64,000 bases of DNA, taken from NCBI GenBank assembly GCA_024180945.1, contig JAKSGN010000012.1:186001-250000 (forward strand), in the 5' to 3' direction. A program made the translations under genes and the position numbers. Each line of letters opens with the position of its first letter. The first letter of the stretch is position 1. Positions 9,609 to 20,255 of this stretch are shown here, piece after piece. This DNA comes from Macrophomina tecta (Eukaryota; Ascomycota; Dothideomycetes; Botryosphaeriales; Botryosphaeriaceae). Below the pieces are notes generated by a model. It searched no databases and was not told where the DNA came from. It saw only the letters and a program-made list of their open reading frames with translations.

Positions 9609-10799
9609 ATGGGATGGTGGCCTCACTGCTCATAATATATCCGACATTTACGTGGCTTACACCTGCCATGCGCTATGTGCTTGTTACGTGCCGTCGTCCG
9701 CGTAAACTGAGCATCGCATCGCGGACAGTATGTTTTTGTCGCCATGCCTGACGTCTCGCGCTGATGTCGAAGGAGGTTGTCAAAAGTCGAGAACTGTCGT
9801 CTGTTGCACCCGTGGTCCCAACACTGCGGGTTGGGCCTGGTGTGAAGCACCCGTACCTCCCTGTCAGCCTCTGGCTATTTTGAGGAGCCCGCTGTACTGC
9901 TAGCAGGGTATGGTGCTTGGTACTGCAAGCTAGAGCCTACGTACATTGGCGATGCTGCTGCTGGTGGCTCCTGCCTGTATGGAACACTGGACTCGGTTAT
10001 CTTGGATAGGCCTATAATACTGGACTCGGTTATTTTGGATAGGGCGGCCATATGCCGCAGCTCGAAATGAAGGCGGTTATCAGACTTGGTTCCCTGCGCT
10101 TTGTCAAGCTCAGAAAGGACAGTGTCCCATAGACGCAGGTACTGAGCCGTGTACGAGAGCTCTTTGCTCTGTAGTTGTATATCTGCACGAATATGCGAGA
10201 ATAGCGGCAAGTGCGGCGGGAGCTGGTCGAGGCTGAAGGGTGTGCTGCTGAATACAATAAATCTCGGCCCACTGTACGTCGTTGAAGGACGCGCCTTCTG
10301 AGCCCACCTCGTTGCGTGTAGAGCGACGTGTTCGTGGTTTCTGAAGTCGTCGGCGAATAAGCATACAACATCGTAAAACGGGAAGATAACTTGGGCTATA
10401 AGAGTGTCGTAGACTTCATCCGCGGTCACCCTCTGCTCGGCTTCGTGGACCTATTGGAGCCGGTACTTCTTGCAGTCGTCGGGAAAGCCCGGTCCTGGGC
10501 TTTGGCGGACGAAGCAAGTTCAACTCGGAAAACAGTATCAGCCCCTCGCTCTCTGAGGTGGGTGCATCGCAGACGAGGTTAGTGAACGAATCTCTCTTCC
10601 TTCTGTTGTGATTGTTGAAGGGAAAAATCGCCCGGAGCGCCCTCATTTTGGCCTCATGGCTGACGAAGAGCACCATCATTGGGTACTGAGAATGCCCGCA
10701 AAAGGGCTTGCACTGCTCCAGTGCTCCATGGTCGACGATGAACCAGTCGTTCCGCTCATTGCTGAGGGAAATCCAGGCGTTGCTTGCCACTCGTCTCAT
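9609..10799 (-). pseudogene. C2H2 zinc-finger protein fragment of a fungal patatin-associated type
   Basis: The first segment (10799 to ~10450) reads MMVLFVSHEAKMRALRAIF and FNNHNRRKRDS. After a frameshift near 10450 the frame continues AEQRVTADEVYD and FYDVVCLFADDFRNHEHV. An in-frame TAG sits at 9875-9877, followed by [12 protein letters not shown]...LLRHQRE and YCPRCDAQF...[10 protein letters not shown], two C2H2-like fingers. The same N-terminal pattern is familiar from large fungal proteins that carry a patatin/FabD phospholipase domain (from memory). No phospholipase sequence is present, because the gene ends at the LTR boundary at 9608. Two disabling changes plus the truncation make it non-functional. 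Confidence 0.6.
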
Positions 10800-11024
10800 A
10801 CTGTCAGCGAGTTCCTAATCAGCCAGTGTGCGAGCTGTCGCCCATATTCATACCAGTCAATGAGAATTGCCGGGCTCTATTCACAGTCTAAAATATTCGA
10901 TGTTACTTGCAATGAAAGTTTTCAATGCTATAGTGAAACATTCTCACAGGCACCTTGGACTTTTGCAGTACTTACCATACACCATCCGCTCATATGTTTA
11001 TGAAATATTTTGAGGACTTCGAGG
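10800..11024. other. intergenic, no gene seen
   Basis: No ORF with motif support. It probably carries the upstream region of the secreted-protein gene. Confidence 0.5.
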
Positions 11025-11032
11025 TATAAATA
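11025..11032 (+). promoter_or_regulatory. TATA box candidate
   Basis: TATAAATA lies 66 bp before the ATG of the secreted-protein gene, a plausible core promoter position. Confidence 0.5.
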
Positions 11033-11097
11033 GAGCGGCCTCCCTCGAGCGATCGTGGATCTGGCTCTCGATCCGCTCGCGGGCACAATAACACTCA

Positions 11098-11559
11098 ATG
11101 GCGTACACCAAAGGCTCAGCGGTCGCCTTCGCGGCGGCATCGCTCTTTTGTACTGCAATTTCCAGCCCAGAAAACCTCAAGGCACCTGGCCTCTCAAGCA
11201 TCGCCTGTTCTTTGGGCTCTGGCGATGCGCATTTCAAAGCAAACGAAGACTCGTACTTCAGCCTAGCCAGGACTATTCAGCCAACAGATCTTATATACGC
11301 GGTTGGAAATGGATCCGACCGGTCATGTTGGAGCGTTATGCCAAAAGATACAACATCCTCCTTCTGCCTAAAGGCACCTGAGGGGTACTCTGTGGACTCG
11401 ATCGGAGTCTCAACCATCGTCAGCGGGATTTATTTCTCGTGCAGGACTGGCGGCGACACGAACACGGATACTAAAAACTACGCCTGTCCTTACGACGGGC
11501 AGCACCTCGTTGGGGTTGGTTACTTGGACGGAGGAAGTATCTTCTTGTGCATGCCTTGA
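11098..11559 (+). CDS. small secreted cysteine-rich protein
   Basis: A single-exon ORF of 153 residues. Residues ~1-23 form a good signal peptide (hydrophobic VAFAAASLFCTA core, A-I-S-S cleavage zone). The mature part holds six cysteines (about 37, 77, 89, 114, 129 and 151), which suits three disulfides in an extracellular protein. No known domain or catalytic motif is recognised. The frame is intact, GC content is normal, and a TATA box lies 66 bp upstream, so it looks expressed despite transposon relics on both sides. Small secreted cysteine-rich proteins beside repeats are frequent candidates for host-interaction or antimicrobial roles. That is an inference from type and position only. Confidence 0.7.
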   Translation: MAYTKGSAVAFAAASLFCTAISSPENLKAPGLSSIACSLGSGDAHFKANEDSYFSLARTIQPTDLIYAVGNGSDRSCWSVMPKDTTSSFCLKAPEGYSVDSIGVSTIVSGIYFSCRTGGDTNTDTKNYACPYDGQHLVGVGYLDGGSIFLCMP

Positions 11560-12296
11560 CAGCAGGCAGAACGAAGCTTAGAGTCAGAGATGGACCCAGG
11601 AATAGTCAAAGCCAATCGTTCTCGCCATTATGACTTGTATAGACAAGAATAAAGAAGGCGGTTGCATGCATGCATTCGCAACTTGACGGTGAGACGGATA
11701 GACGGTTCCAATTGCGCTCATCGTGCCATCAGTAGAAGTTAGATCCACGTGATCAGCAATGCTCCTGATTTTCCTTTCTTCCTCTTATTAAACTGAGCAT
11801 CTCTTTAACCATCTACTGCGTCTCTTTTTGTACTACCAGAGACCTGCTGAAGTGACTCTTATCATGGCTACAAATCTGTGTACATGGATATAGCGTAAGC
11901 TTGTGAAGAATAGGAAGGAGATGAAAGCATGCATGTAGAGCGCGATCGGTGTTATTCAGTTCAAGAGCAACATTGTTGTATAGGGGAAGGAGGGAAGGGG
12001 CGAGCTGGTGGCAATACGGCGCAAGGTGGGGGAATGGCCAGTATTTCGAAGAAATCTCTGCGGCGCAGCAGAGGGTCCGGAGAAGAGAATGAGAAGGGAA
12101 ACCTGGTGAGGCGGGTGCGCGAGGTGAGGTGGGTGGTGGCTAGACCCCCGAAGGCAGCATTGCGGCACAGCAGGAGAACATTAAAATCGACGAGGTGATG
12201 GGCGCGAAGGGGTGTAGTGGGGCTTGGCAGAGTTCGACGAGGATCCTTGTCTGTGGAGAAGAAGACCCTGGTCATTTCAGCTGATGCCTTGCTCCC
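11560..12296. other. intergenic, no gene seen
   Basis: ORFs near 11930-12275 are GC-biased and unsupported. The piece ggaaggagggaaggggcgagctg at ~11985 faintly resembles the left arm of the foldback repeat at 8632. Confidence 0.4.
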
Positions 12297-12310
12297 GCAT
12301 AGCTGGAGAT

Positions 12311-12470
12311 GATGATGATGATGATGAATTCATAGACCGTCCCAGCCGCCGAAGGCAGCTATGCGGCATGCGGTCGGCTCCACTGCGCCCGCTAGGCCTG
12401 TTCTATCCTAGGCGCCGCTGGTTCCCCCGAGGGGGGTCCCCGATGACAAACCTCCCGAAGGAGGCAGGGT
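12311..12470 (-). mobile_element. 5'-truncated LINE copy (family B, 160 bp)
   Basis: Read on the minus strand it ends in a (ATC)n tail (12311-12326). The body matches 34520-34590 (catagaccgtcccagccgcc; gcagctatgcggcat). A perfect 14-bp target duplication GCATAGCTGGAGAT flanks it (12297-12310 and 12471-12484), as target-primed reverse transcription leaves. Confidence 0.85.
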
Positions 12471-12484
12471 GCATAGCTGGAGAT

Positions 12485-12802
12485 AATTAGAGTTTTGATC
12501 ACTGCGCAACAAAACCCTGGTCACATGTCGGGGCTCGTCGGATGCGCTCACTTGCTTCGCCCCACGGTCACGTTAGCGGGGAGCAAGCGCCTACTGCAGC
12601 CCATCTCTTCACACCTCCCTTTATTGTAGTCTGCCTTTATGGTCCCTCGCTCCCCGCTGCAGCATCATTTACTGCAGCAAGATCTTCTGGTAACTTTACT
12701 CAGGGTGCGCGTACAATTCTGAACAAATTCTCGTAGGCCAACAGAGATGTATACGTTGAATCCAAACCACGTATGCTCGATAAGTTTGCTTATTACATCT
12801 GC
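12485..12802. other. intergenic, nothing recognised
   Basis: Short ORFs only, without motifs. Confidence 0.4.
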
Positions 12803-12806
12803 TAGC

Positions 12807-13560
12807 TTAGGGTACAACACCAATAAAGAGCCCGATAAGCCTACGCTTCATACAAACTCGTTCTTCGTCATCCATGTGATTGAGAGCCTCATGGCTCCAG
12901 TCGATTGGCCTGGGGTAGCTGTCCGAATGCTCGTCCCGCACCGCTTGGGAGTAGAATGCAGCAATGCTATCCAGTTGTTGTTCCGTCAGAAGGTGGTAAT
13001 GTAGCATCGTTCGTGGAAACTCCGGATGAGGATCCCCCGTCCGAAGCTCCAGCAGTGGATGGATTCGACGACGGAGGCTTTGAATCATTAAGGCAAAAAC
13101 AGGGTGCATCGTGTGTTGCGGATACCGGATTAGCTGTAAGTTGACGGCCTTCAGTCATATATATACACTTTACCTCGAGAAATTTTCCAGCCGGTTGATA
13201 GTTCCAGCCGTGCGTATTTATTGCGCGGGGAAGACTTGCGCGAAGCCGGTCCAAGGGCAGATTTCCATTCGCATCGCATTGATGGATACTTTACTGTCTC
13301 AGTACGCTATTTTAGAGCGAATCCAATATCTTCTCGAACCGTAAGACTACATCAACCTCCTACGTTCTCGGAACAAAGATTACAGGCATAAAGCAGACCG
13401 TACCGATATCAAATACTGTTTGCATCCGGTGAGCTTCCTGTTCAAACGCTTGGATCCGATAACTACCTGGAGGAGGTTGTACAGGTGCAGTTTTATCCTT
13501 TGCGGGAATAGCCTAACGAGGCTCAACGAGTATTTGGAAATGTCCAAGGATATAACGACG
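12807..13560 (-). pseudogene. conserved fungal protein, one intron, in-frame stops
   Basis: The 3' exon (12807-13133) ends with HYHLLTEQQLDSIAAFYSQ, SYPRPIDWS and MKRRLIGLFIG, a conserved fungal C-terminal pattern I have seen in uncharacterised proteins. A 40-nt intron (13134-13173, GTAAAG...TTACAG) joins it in frame to DANGNLPLDRLRASLPRAIN and NTHGWNYQPAGKFLE. Further upstream the frame continues with YRIQAFEQEAHRMQTVFDIG but is broken by TAG near 13362 and two TAA codons near 13295 and 13265, of the type CAA/CAG to stop. The spliced 3' exons look sound, so the gene was lost recently, or those stops lie in unrecognised introns. Function unknown. Confidence 0.55.
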
Positions 13561-14345
13561 CCTACGATATCGTTCTAGTAATTGCTTTCGACGACCTACG
13601 ATCATATCAGCAGGCCCTATTAGACACATTGAACGGATTGGTTGGAAACATTCACGAGGAGATCAAAGAGTCAGTAAGAGACCGGGTTGTCTCGCTCCTT
13701 CCGGACGCCCAACGCCCCCACATGTCCATTGTGCGGCTTTAGCTAGAGCCTCAGGTCTCCGATCTGGACAGCCTCAGCTTTTCCAAAGAGCAGGGAAGCC
13801 CCAAACCTACGCAGACCGCGTACGACTCGACTCCTGCAGTTTTTGTCTGTGGCCACGCAGCAGAGCCGCTCAACTGTCCGTTACAGCCGCTGTCGATATT
13901 CTCTTCTCGCACGACATCGGCAGTGCTCCTAGCGGCTTCGGATAACCCCACCTTCATCTCAGTGAGGAAGTGTCACATTTGTCTCAGCTCGGAGGAAAAA
14001 GTTGAAAATTTTCAACTGTCCAAGGACGGTATCGGGATGGGTGGCAACACCGCCCTGTCCTCAGAGTATTCTGTTGTAAAATAAACTAGTCAAGAGATTA
14101 TCCATTGCAACAGTTTATTGAGATAAAATCATCGTCCGAATACTTTGACTTCAGCTGAAATGGTCAGGCGCATTACTTGTACGTGAACTCGCTGACAGGA
14201 GGCGGGCAACCATGCGAATAATCTTTCTGCGACCACTGCACCGCTCAGCATACCAAGAACTGCATCAAAGAGCGGAACAAACCCACTTCGGAACCATTAG
14301 ATCAGACTTTGAAAGCTGAGCGTTCGATTACTGGATAATCTATTA
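13540..14345 (+). pseudogene. unrecognised coding relic upstream of the NLR fragment
   Basis: One plus-strand frame reads GYNDAYDIVLVIAFDDL, SVRDRVVSLLPDAQRPHMSI, then after a TAG LEPQVSDLDSLSFSKEQGSP, VFVCGHAAEPLNCPLQPLS and FISVRKCHICLSSEEKV. After a shift, SEYFDFS, AHYLYVNSLTGGGQPCE and SFCDHCTAQHTKNC appear. It reads like a real protein with Cys/His clusters but I cannot assign a family. At least three stops interrupt it, two explicable as TGG-to-TGA or CAG-to-TAG. It partly overlaps the opposite-strand relic at 12807-13560. Confidence 0.35.
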
Positions 14346-15000
14346 AGTCCCGGTCATGGCCCGTTTCCCGTGCTTGATGATCCGCGGGATCTGCAGCTAC
14401 GCTGACTCTCACAAGAATAGGAAATGGCAGCCGTACGCGGCTGGGACGGCGGCGGCATATGCGAAGGAGCTACTGCGGGTGATACCGGCAGTCGAAGTGT
14501 TGAAGACACAGACAGTCGATGAAGTAACACGAGGTTAGTGCAATTAGTAGAGCTTTACATGGAGAAACTAGACTCACAAGTCCTAGAGCGGATTCCTGTT
14601 TTCTACCTCCCCTTCCTAGAAAATCGCAAGTTTGTCGGTCGAAGTGTGGAGCTTGATACGCTGAAACAGAAGTTGCTTGTTAATAAAGATTGCCAGAAGG
14701 TGGTAATTAGCGGCCTTGGTGGCATCGGCAAGACACAAGTGGCACTACGATTCGCATACTCTATCAAACAGAACTGTCCGCAATTCTCCGTCTTCTGGGT
14801 CCAAGCGTTAGTATGGAGACCTTTGAGCGCGGCTGCGTGGAGATGGCAACAGTGTTAGGAATACGCCAAGAAAGCAAAGATGACGTCAAGAAACTAGTAC
14901 AGCGGCGGTTATGTGGGAAAAACGCGGGCAAGTGGTTGCTCATCGTCGACAATGTGGATGACCTGGGCTTGCTTCGTTGCTCTGAGCAAACAGAAGGTTT
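14346..15000 (+). pseudogene. NLR (STAND) fragment: end of PNP_UDP domain plus NB-ARC
   Basis: [18 protein letters not shown] and [17 protein letters not shown] are the conserved C-terminal segment of the purine/uridine-phosphorylase-like domain typical of fungal NLR N-termini. After the in-frame stop near 14538 a new frame gives FVGRSVELDTLKQKLL, Walker A GLGGIGKTQVALRFAYS and, after a shift near 14815, Walker B WLLIVDNVDD. NB-ARC is the nucleotide-binding switch of immune-like STAND proteins involved in non-self recognition. The catalytic part of the phosphorylase, the rest of the NB-ARC after Walker B and any repeat domain are missing. The piece runs directly into kinase-like sequence. Confidence 0.75.
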
Positions 15001-15535
15001 ACTTTCCTGTCGCAATAGAGGAACAACATGTTGCAAGCATCGCTTTGCAGGTAAAAAATCAAGTTGAATACCACTAACTAGAAGCTAAATGTTTTACTAG
15101 GTGCTCGAAGGTCTCACTTGCATTGAGAATGCCTTTCAAAGACAACGTGGGTTTATAACAGCCAATACAATCCTCTTCGCAAGAAACGGGAGTGTTAAGA
15201 TCGGTAATTCTCTATCAAGCTTCATAACAAGATATGGAAACTCACAGTCTAGCATGCAGGCAATGTAGCAGATGCGTTGCAACTGAGCGAGCCTCAGGAT
15301 GTCGATACTGATACAATGGTCTTGGGAAAGTTGCTCAAAAAAATCCGAAAAGACTGGCATTTCCAGGCGAAAGCCTTTTTCGCGGGGCTATTCTCCTGCG
15401 AAGAACTTCTAGAGGTTTGCTTTATCATACTCATAACTAAAACTGGTTGCTGACTTGCCTCCGTAGTATGACTTCATAGCGAACGCACCAGGACCGACCT
15501 GCTTACAACGTTATATAATGTTGGACTTTTGGTGA
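14985..15535 (+). pseudogene. protein-kinase-like C-lobe fragment with two introns
   Basis: Exon text VYFPVAIEEQHVASIALQ joins across a 50-nt intron (15051-15100, GTAAAA...TACTAG, branch CTAAC at 15074) to VLEGLTCIENAF...TANTILFARNGSVKIGN, the region of kinase catalytic-loop and DFG subdomains. The catalytic aspartate motif is absent, so at best it is a pseudokinase. A frameshift near 15250 leads to DVDTDTMVLGKLLKKI and AFFAGLFSCEELLE. A 52-nt intron (15415-15466) joins this to YDFIANAPGPTCLQ with a stop at 15533. Precise intron fits argue that this was a real gene. Its N-lobe is absent, replaced by the NB-ARC fragment. Confidence 0.6.
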
Positions 15536-15627
15536 GTAGAGAGTGAATTGATGATGCTACTGAAGAGTGTAACGAGTGGTGGGGGAGGATCCCCTTTATG
15601 CTACAGTGATGGGCAGGGTGGCCAACA
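15519..15627 (+). repeat. LTR-like remnant
   Basis: Starts TGTTGGACTTTTGGTGAG, close to the solo LTR start at 9018, and a CCAACA occurs at 15622. No target duplication and little internal similarity, so the call is tentative. From 15614 the text agggtggccaacaaccaaac also resembles 46828-46848. Confidence 0.3.
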
Positions 15628-15892
15628 ACCAAACAAAGCAAACACGAGGAGCATGAGTTTGTTTGTTTGACAGGCAAAAGGTGCTCTGCTTGTTTGTTTG
15701 CTTCCCAATCCGGTAATCGGCTTGGTGTTGAGTGTTGAGGAAAGGGGCTCGAGAACACGCGGGACTTCCTATCAAAATTAGCAGTGGTTCACCTCACATC
15801 TCTGGCGACGTCCAAGGCGCCTGGAACGCTTCTGAGAGAGCCAACGAGCTGTGCGTGCTATTGCTTGCTATCACGTCCCAAAAAGGAAACTC
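15628..15892. other. probable 3' end of the hAT element
   Basis: Contains imperfect inverted caaac/gtttg runs (15625-15705). No ORF. Probably non-coding terminal DNA of the hAT element that follows. Confidence 0.35.
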
Positions 15893-18185
15893 TTATGGTG
15901 TTGATGATGATGTATGTACATCGCTGCCGCCAAAGCCTTGCACGTCGATCAACCCCGTGCGCAGCCAGGAGGCTATAATCATCTGTTCCTCACCCACCTC
16001 ATCGCTGAGTCTACCCCTCAAGCCGCTAAAGCAATCGCCCGCGGCACTAAAGGCTCGTTCCACGTCGCATGAGGTGGGCGGGCATGACAGCAAGTCCATG
16101 GCCATACGGCTTAGCACGGGGTATATATCCATACGCTCCCTCCACCACTGCAATGGATTATCTAGGTATTGTACGGCATCTCCTTCAGGCGGGGCGCTGA
16201 AGTAGCGCTCATACTCATCGTCGAGGAGGTCGGTTTCACTGCTTACGAGGTTCATGCAGACTTCATCAACCGCGCTAACGTTACGGCTGAGAGTAGGTGT
16301 CGGCGCTGGAGGACGGCTATTAGCAAAGCGACTCTTGTACGAGGCATACATTGCCTTAATAACGCCCTCGGCTTCGTCCTGCCAGGCGGTGAACTCTCGC
16401 GAATGCTTCCTGAACCAAGCAAAGCGGAGACATGGGTGAAGGGCGATTGCGACTCTGTAAGCAGGCGTCTCATCGCTTCGCTTGTAGTAGGCGTTCACCT
16501 TCTTCCAAGCCATGTTGGCGCACACCTTAAGGTAAGTATTAGGCTGAGGACTTAGCTGCTGCTTCTTATTCTCCAGGCTCGACATTATCGTGTCAAGGCA
16601 CACGAGTGACTCCCAAAGTGAGCCAAATGAGCCCTCATCACCGCCGCCTTCCAAGCGCTTGGTGGCCTCCTTAAACGGCTTAAGGACGTCCTTCAACGCC
16701 ATAATCTCGCCCCACTCTTCAGGCGAGAGCCTATCGTCATTAATGTTATAATCCGTAGCGCTGCGAGTCGCCTTGCTAGCCACGTAGCAGTAGGTATCGA
16801 TAGGAACGCGTTAGCGAAGCCGTTTCAAAGATACACTGTAAGAAATATATAACAATCTCCTTACCGACTTCGGCCATGTCGTATGTCGAGTTCCAGCGCA
16901 CGCCTCCATCACTAACCGGCTTGTACACGGCCTCACCGTGCACCGCTAGCTGGCGTTGAATATCGTCGAAGACGTCGCTCTGCAGTGTTGAATTACGTAT
17001 TGTCGTAATAATATTATGCAGCTTACCCATCGGGCACATCATCCTCCACGCCTGGAGCTTCTGCAACTCTGTTAGAACCTTAGAGGCGAGTGTCTGTTGT
17101 AGGCGCTCGACGCGTACATCAGCGTCTTCGGGTGAGAGGGTTGTAGCAGGTGTAGCAGGCTGGCGGCGGCGGCGTACACTGCGGCTGCGGCACCTCCTCC
17201 TCCGCCTCCTCCTGCATTGACTGGAGGACGTCATTGACGGCGTCCTTGTCTACTCCGTAGATAACTGCTGTGGCGCCGAGGTTGTGGGTGTGATTGGCGC
17301 AGCGCAAGCGACGTTCCTTAGGGTTAATAGAGGGTAAATGCGTGCTAAGAGCCTCCAGTGCCGCATCGTTCACAGGGTGGCTATCCGCAATAAAGTAGCC
17401 AAGGCGCTCGTCGGAGATGAGATTGTACCGCTGGAGGACGGCCAGCAGCTTGTCGCAAATGAGCGCATAACTATGACGGCCACGGAGGCAAGGGAGCGCG
17501 ATGAGGACGTTGCGGCGCGTGTATAAGGCGCCTATGAAGTGAGCAATAACACCCATGTACGCCTTCTTATAATCAGACGTCCAGACGTCGAAGCTGATGT
17601 GACCGCGCGATACGGCTGCTTAAAAAGTCGCAAACATCGCAGCCTACGCATAACAGTATTCCAAATCCAGCCAAGCTGGAATAGTACTATGACCCTACGG
17701 AATGCAGCGACTGATGATAGGAGCAGCCGTCTCAAAGACGCTGCGAAGGTTGGATGATATTACGACACGAAACGTGACGTTATCAAGTAACACCCACCGC
17801 ATATACGCCTTGCGAAATCGCCTTGGATCAAACCGTGTAAGAAGGTTGCTGGCTTTAGGACGTTGTAGCATTTCAGAAATCCTTCTTTGGGCAGGCTTAA
17901 GAGGTCCTTCTTTGCCAATATTGTATTGCTTTTCGAGGTGCGTAGCCGCGGCGGAGGTGCTCTTGTCAATGTAACACATATATACTTTGCCGGCCTCGTA
18001 GCAGTAATAACAGAGGAACTTAAAGACACCAGTCTATAGATGTTATACGCGCAACCCATGTTGAAAAACCTAGCTGGACAAACCTCGCTTGCTATCGAGT
18101 GCGAGGGTGTAGTTGGGGACCCAATTGGTGTCGAGGCTGAAGCTACTCCAGTCCTTGGGAAGGCGGGCGGCGCTTGTGGGGGGCA
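15893..18185 (-). pseudogene. hAT transposase (copy 1), broken N-terminal half
   Basis: The C-terminal 296 codons (15893-16783) are open and contain the hAT dimerisation region: NPLQWWRERMDIYPVLSRMA, LLSCPPTSCDVERAFSAAG and the terminal LRTGLI. Upstream segments in other frames include DGGVRWNSTYDM, PMGKLHNIITTIR, RLRCANHTHNLGA and AYMGVIAHFIGALYT of the catalytic core. At about 18010-17940 lies CYYCYEAGKVYMC...THLEKQ, a BED-type zinc finger. Several frameshifts and stops separate the blocks, so the copy is inactive. Its right end meets the terminus of a second hAT element at 18186. Confidence 0.8.
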
Positions 18186-19060
18186 GTGCTGCATTCAATA
18201 TTCAATACTCAATATGACCCCATATTGAAAAAATTCAATATTGAAGAAGTCTATATTGAATATTAAGTATTGAGTATTGAGTATTGAGTATTGAGAATTG
18301 AGTATTGAAGATATTGAGAAAATATTGAGAATATTGAGTATAGTGAGAAATCTAGCTAGGCACTGTAAGGCTTTATAAGTTGAATCCATCCTCTCCTGGC
18401 GACCCTTTAACTTTGAATTCATCTCACCGTACTACCGTTGCACTCGTCCTCTACTTCGCCGCCTTCGCCTTCTTCTGGTGGTAGGTCAACGTTGAGTTGG
18501 TCAAGCCAGCCTTAGTGTTTTAGACACTCCATCTGCTCAATCATCTTCGCTCCCAAGCTTGCCCTGCTCCACGGTATTTGACGCCGCGCGCCTGAGAAGA
18601 CTCGCTCTGCCTCTGCTGACATCGCTGGTACCGAAAGGATGTCATTGCCATGCGGGAGAGACGTGGGTACCGTATTCGCTGTTGCTCTTGACACCACCAC
18701 TCTAGTGCAGTCTTAGTAGAGATTTCGGTAGGGTCAGCTTCGATAAAAGACTCCCAGTCACCAGCGAATGATTGAACCACGTTAAGATCTCGCTCAAGAA
18801 GATCATATTCGTCAGGCTTGTTGGTTGGTTGCGATAAGGTTGGAGCAGTAGCTTCTTCGATAGCAGAATACTTCTTTTCCCAAAGGCTCTGGAGCTTTGG
18901 TAGTACTGCTCTAACGCAAGACTTCTTCCAGTTCGCATCAATGTAGCGCTTTCGCCTTGAAGGATGGAAGAGTAAAGCTACCGCATAAGCTGGCACCTGA
19001 TCGGTAAGGCTGTAGTACTTGTCAAAGGTGTACCAAGCCATTAGAATTGCGTTCTGAAAC
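18186..19060 (-). mobile_element. hAT element (copy 2), 5'-truncated
   Basis: The left terminus starts CAGTGCTGCATTC, a CAGTG-type hAT end. It is followed by about 150 bp of subterminal tattgagtattga repeats (18195-18350). The minus-strand transposase remnant then covers the C-terminal third, and the LTR copy at 19061 cuts the 5' part. Confidence 0.65.
18512..19041 (-). pseudogene. hAT transposase C-terminal fragment
   Basis: MAWYTFDKYYSLTDQVPAYA, then LLFHPSRRKRYIDANW, LEWWCQEQQRIRYPRLSRMA, then after a frameshift near 18620 LSVPAMSAEAERVFSGARR and QMECLKH. These are the hAT dimerisation motifs. The N-terminal and catalytic parts are missing. Confidence 0.75.
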
Positions 19061-19204
19061 TGTCAGACTATTTTGCCTTACTGCCTCAGATCAGCATCTA
19101 CTCTTTGCCACCTCACAACTCCTCATCTTCACAAGCTTAGGATAGCAATATCGGCTTCTATTCTCCTCGGTTATTCAAGCACTCATTTATGTATATAAGC
19201 AAGC

Positions 19205-20255
19205 CTATCTACCTCCCTTTGGGCCCCGAGGGCCCCCAATTCGCCGCCGAGGGCCGAAGGCTACAGAGAACGGCGCAGCTCGTGGAAGACTGCGAAAGAC
19301 CCCAGCTACTACAGCCGAGCTACACCAATAGCCCCCAAAAGACGGTGCAGGGGAAAGAGAGGGGAGCAAAGGAATTTGCAGAATCACTGAAACGAGACCC
19401 ACCGGAAACTTTGCATATCTATTCGGATGGCTCAAGCATGAACCCGAAGACCGCCTGGGCCTTCGTTGCCTATAGCCACGGCGCACGGATCTATGCCCAA
19501 AGCGGAAGCCTACACAAGGCGGAGGTGTTTGACGCGGAGATCCGAGGCGCAGCAGAAGGACTTGCATGGGCGGCCGCCAACGCAGAAGCCCTACAGGCTA
19601 CGAACGTCACGCTATGCATAGACAATACGTCGGTCATACAGGGCATAGACGGGCACACCCCGGCTAGCTTACAGAGCCAGTTCACGAGGCTAAAAAGCAC
19701 GAGACAGGAGCTCCTAATCCCAGTGGAGACTAGGTGGTGCCCTGGCCATATGGGAATCACGGGAAACGAGGAGGCCGATCAGCTAGCGAAGGCAGCCATC
19801 GGTCTACAAAATGACGAACAGGGGCCGGCATCGGTATCCTGGACAAGGCGGAGGAACAGGGAGGAGAGGTCGCGTATCTACGAGGCCTGGTGGGAGGAGC
19901 ACTAAACACCAACCTACTAACACCTAGGCCTCAAGATAAGAAAGGGAAGGAACCCCGAGCTGGCGCTACCAAGGCAGACGCTATACCGGCTGATAGCCGA
20001 AAGAACGGGACACGGGGATTTCGCCGAATGCTATAGACGCGCTAAGCACGAAAGGGTAGAACTTACCTGCAAATGCGGCGCTGAGAAAGCGCAGTGGCAC
20101 TTTATCGACTGCCGCCTGGCAGCGGGCTGGGAGTATCCAGGAACTGCGACGAGAGCAGAGAAGATTAGGAACCTCCTCGGACCAACAGGGTGGTTTCTCT
20201 TTCAAAACCTCCATGAATCAACGGCGGTGTTCCGGGGCGGATGCCAGGCACCGTA
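19205..20255 (+). pseudogene. LINE ORF2 C-terminus: RNase H plus CCHC tail
   Basis: The RNase H domain (about 19418-19800) keeps all four acidic positions: YSDGSS, AEIRGAAEGL, CIDNTSVIQGI and GNEEADQLAKAA. The frame closes at 19905. In another frame the sequence continues LYRLIAERTGHGDFAECY and CKCGAEKAQWHFIDC, the C-terminal Cys/His motif seen in fungal LINEs. EN and RT are missing, so this copy is not autonomous. The degraded fragment at 740-902 is its relative. Confidence 0.75.
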
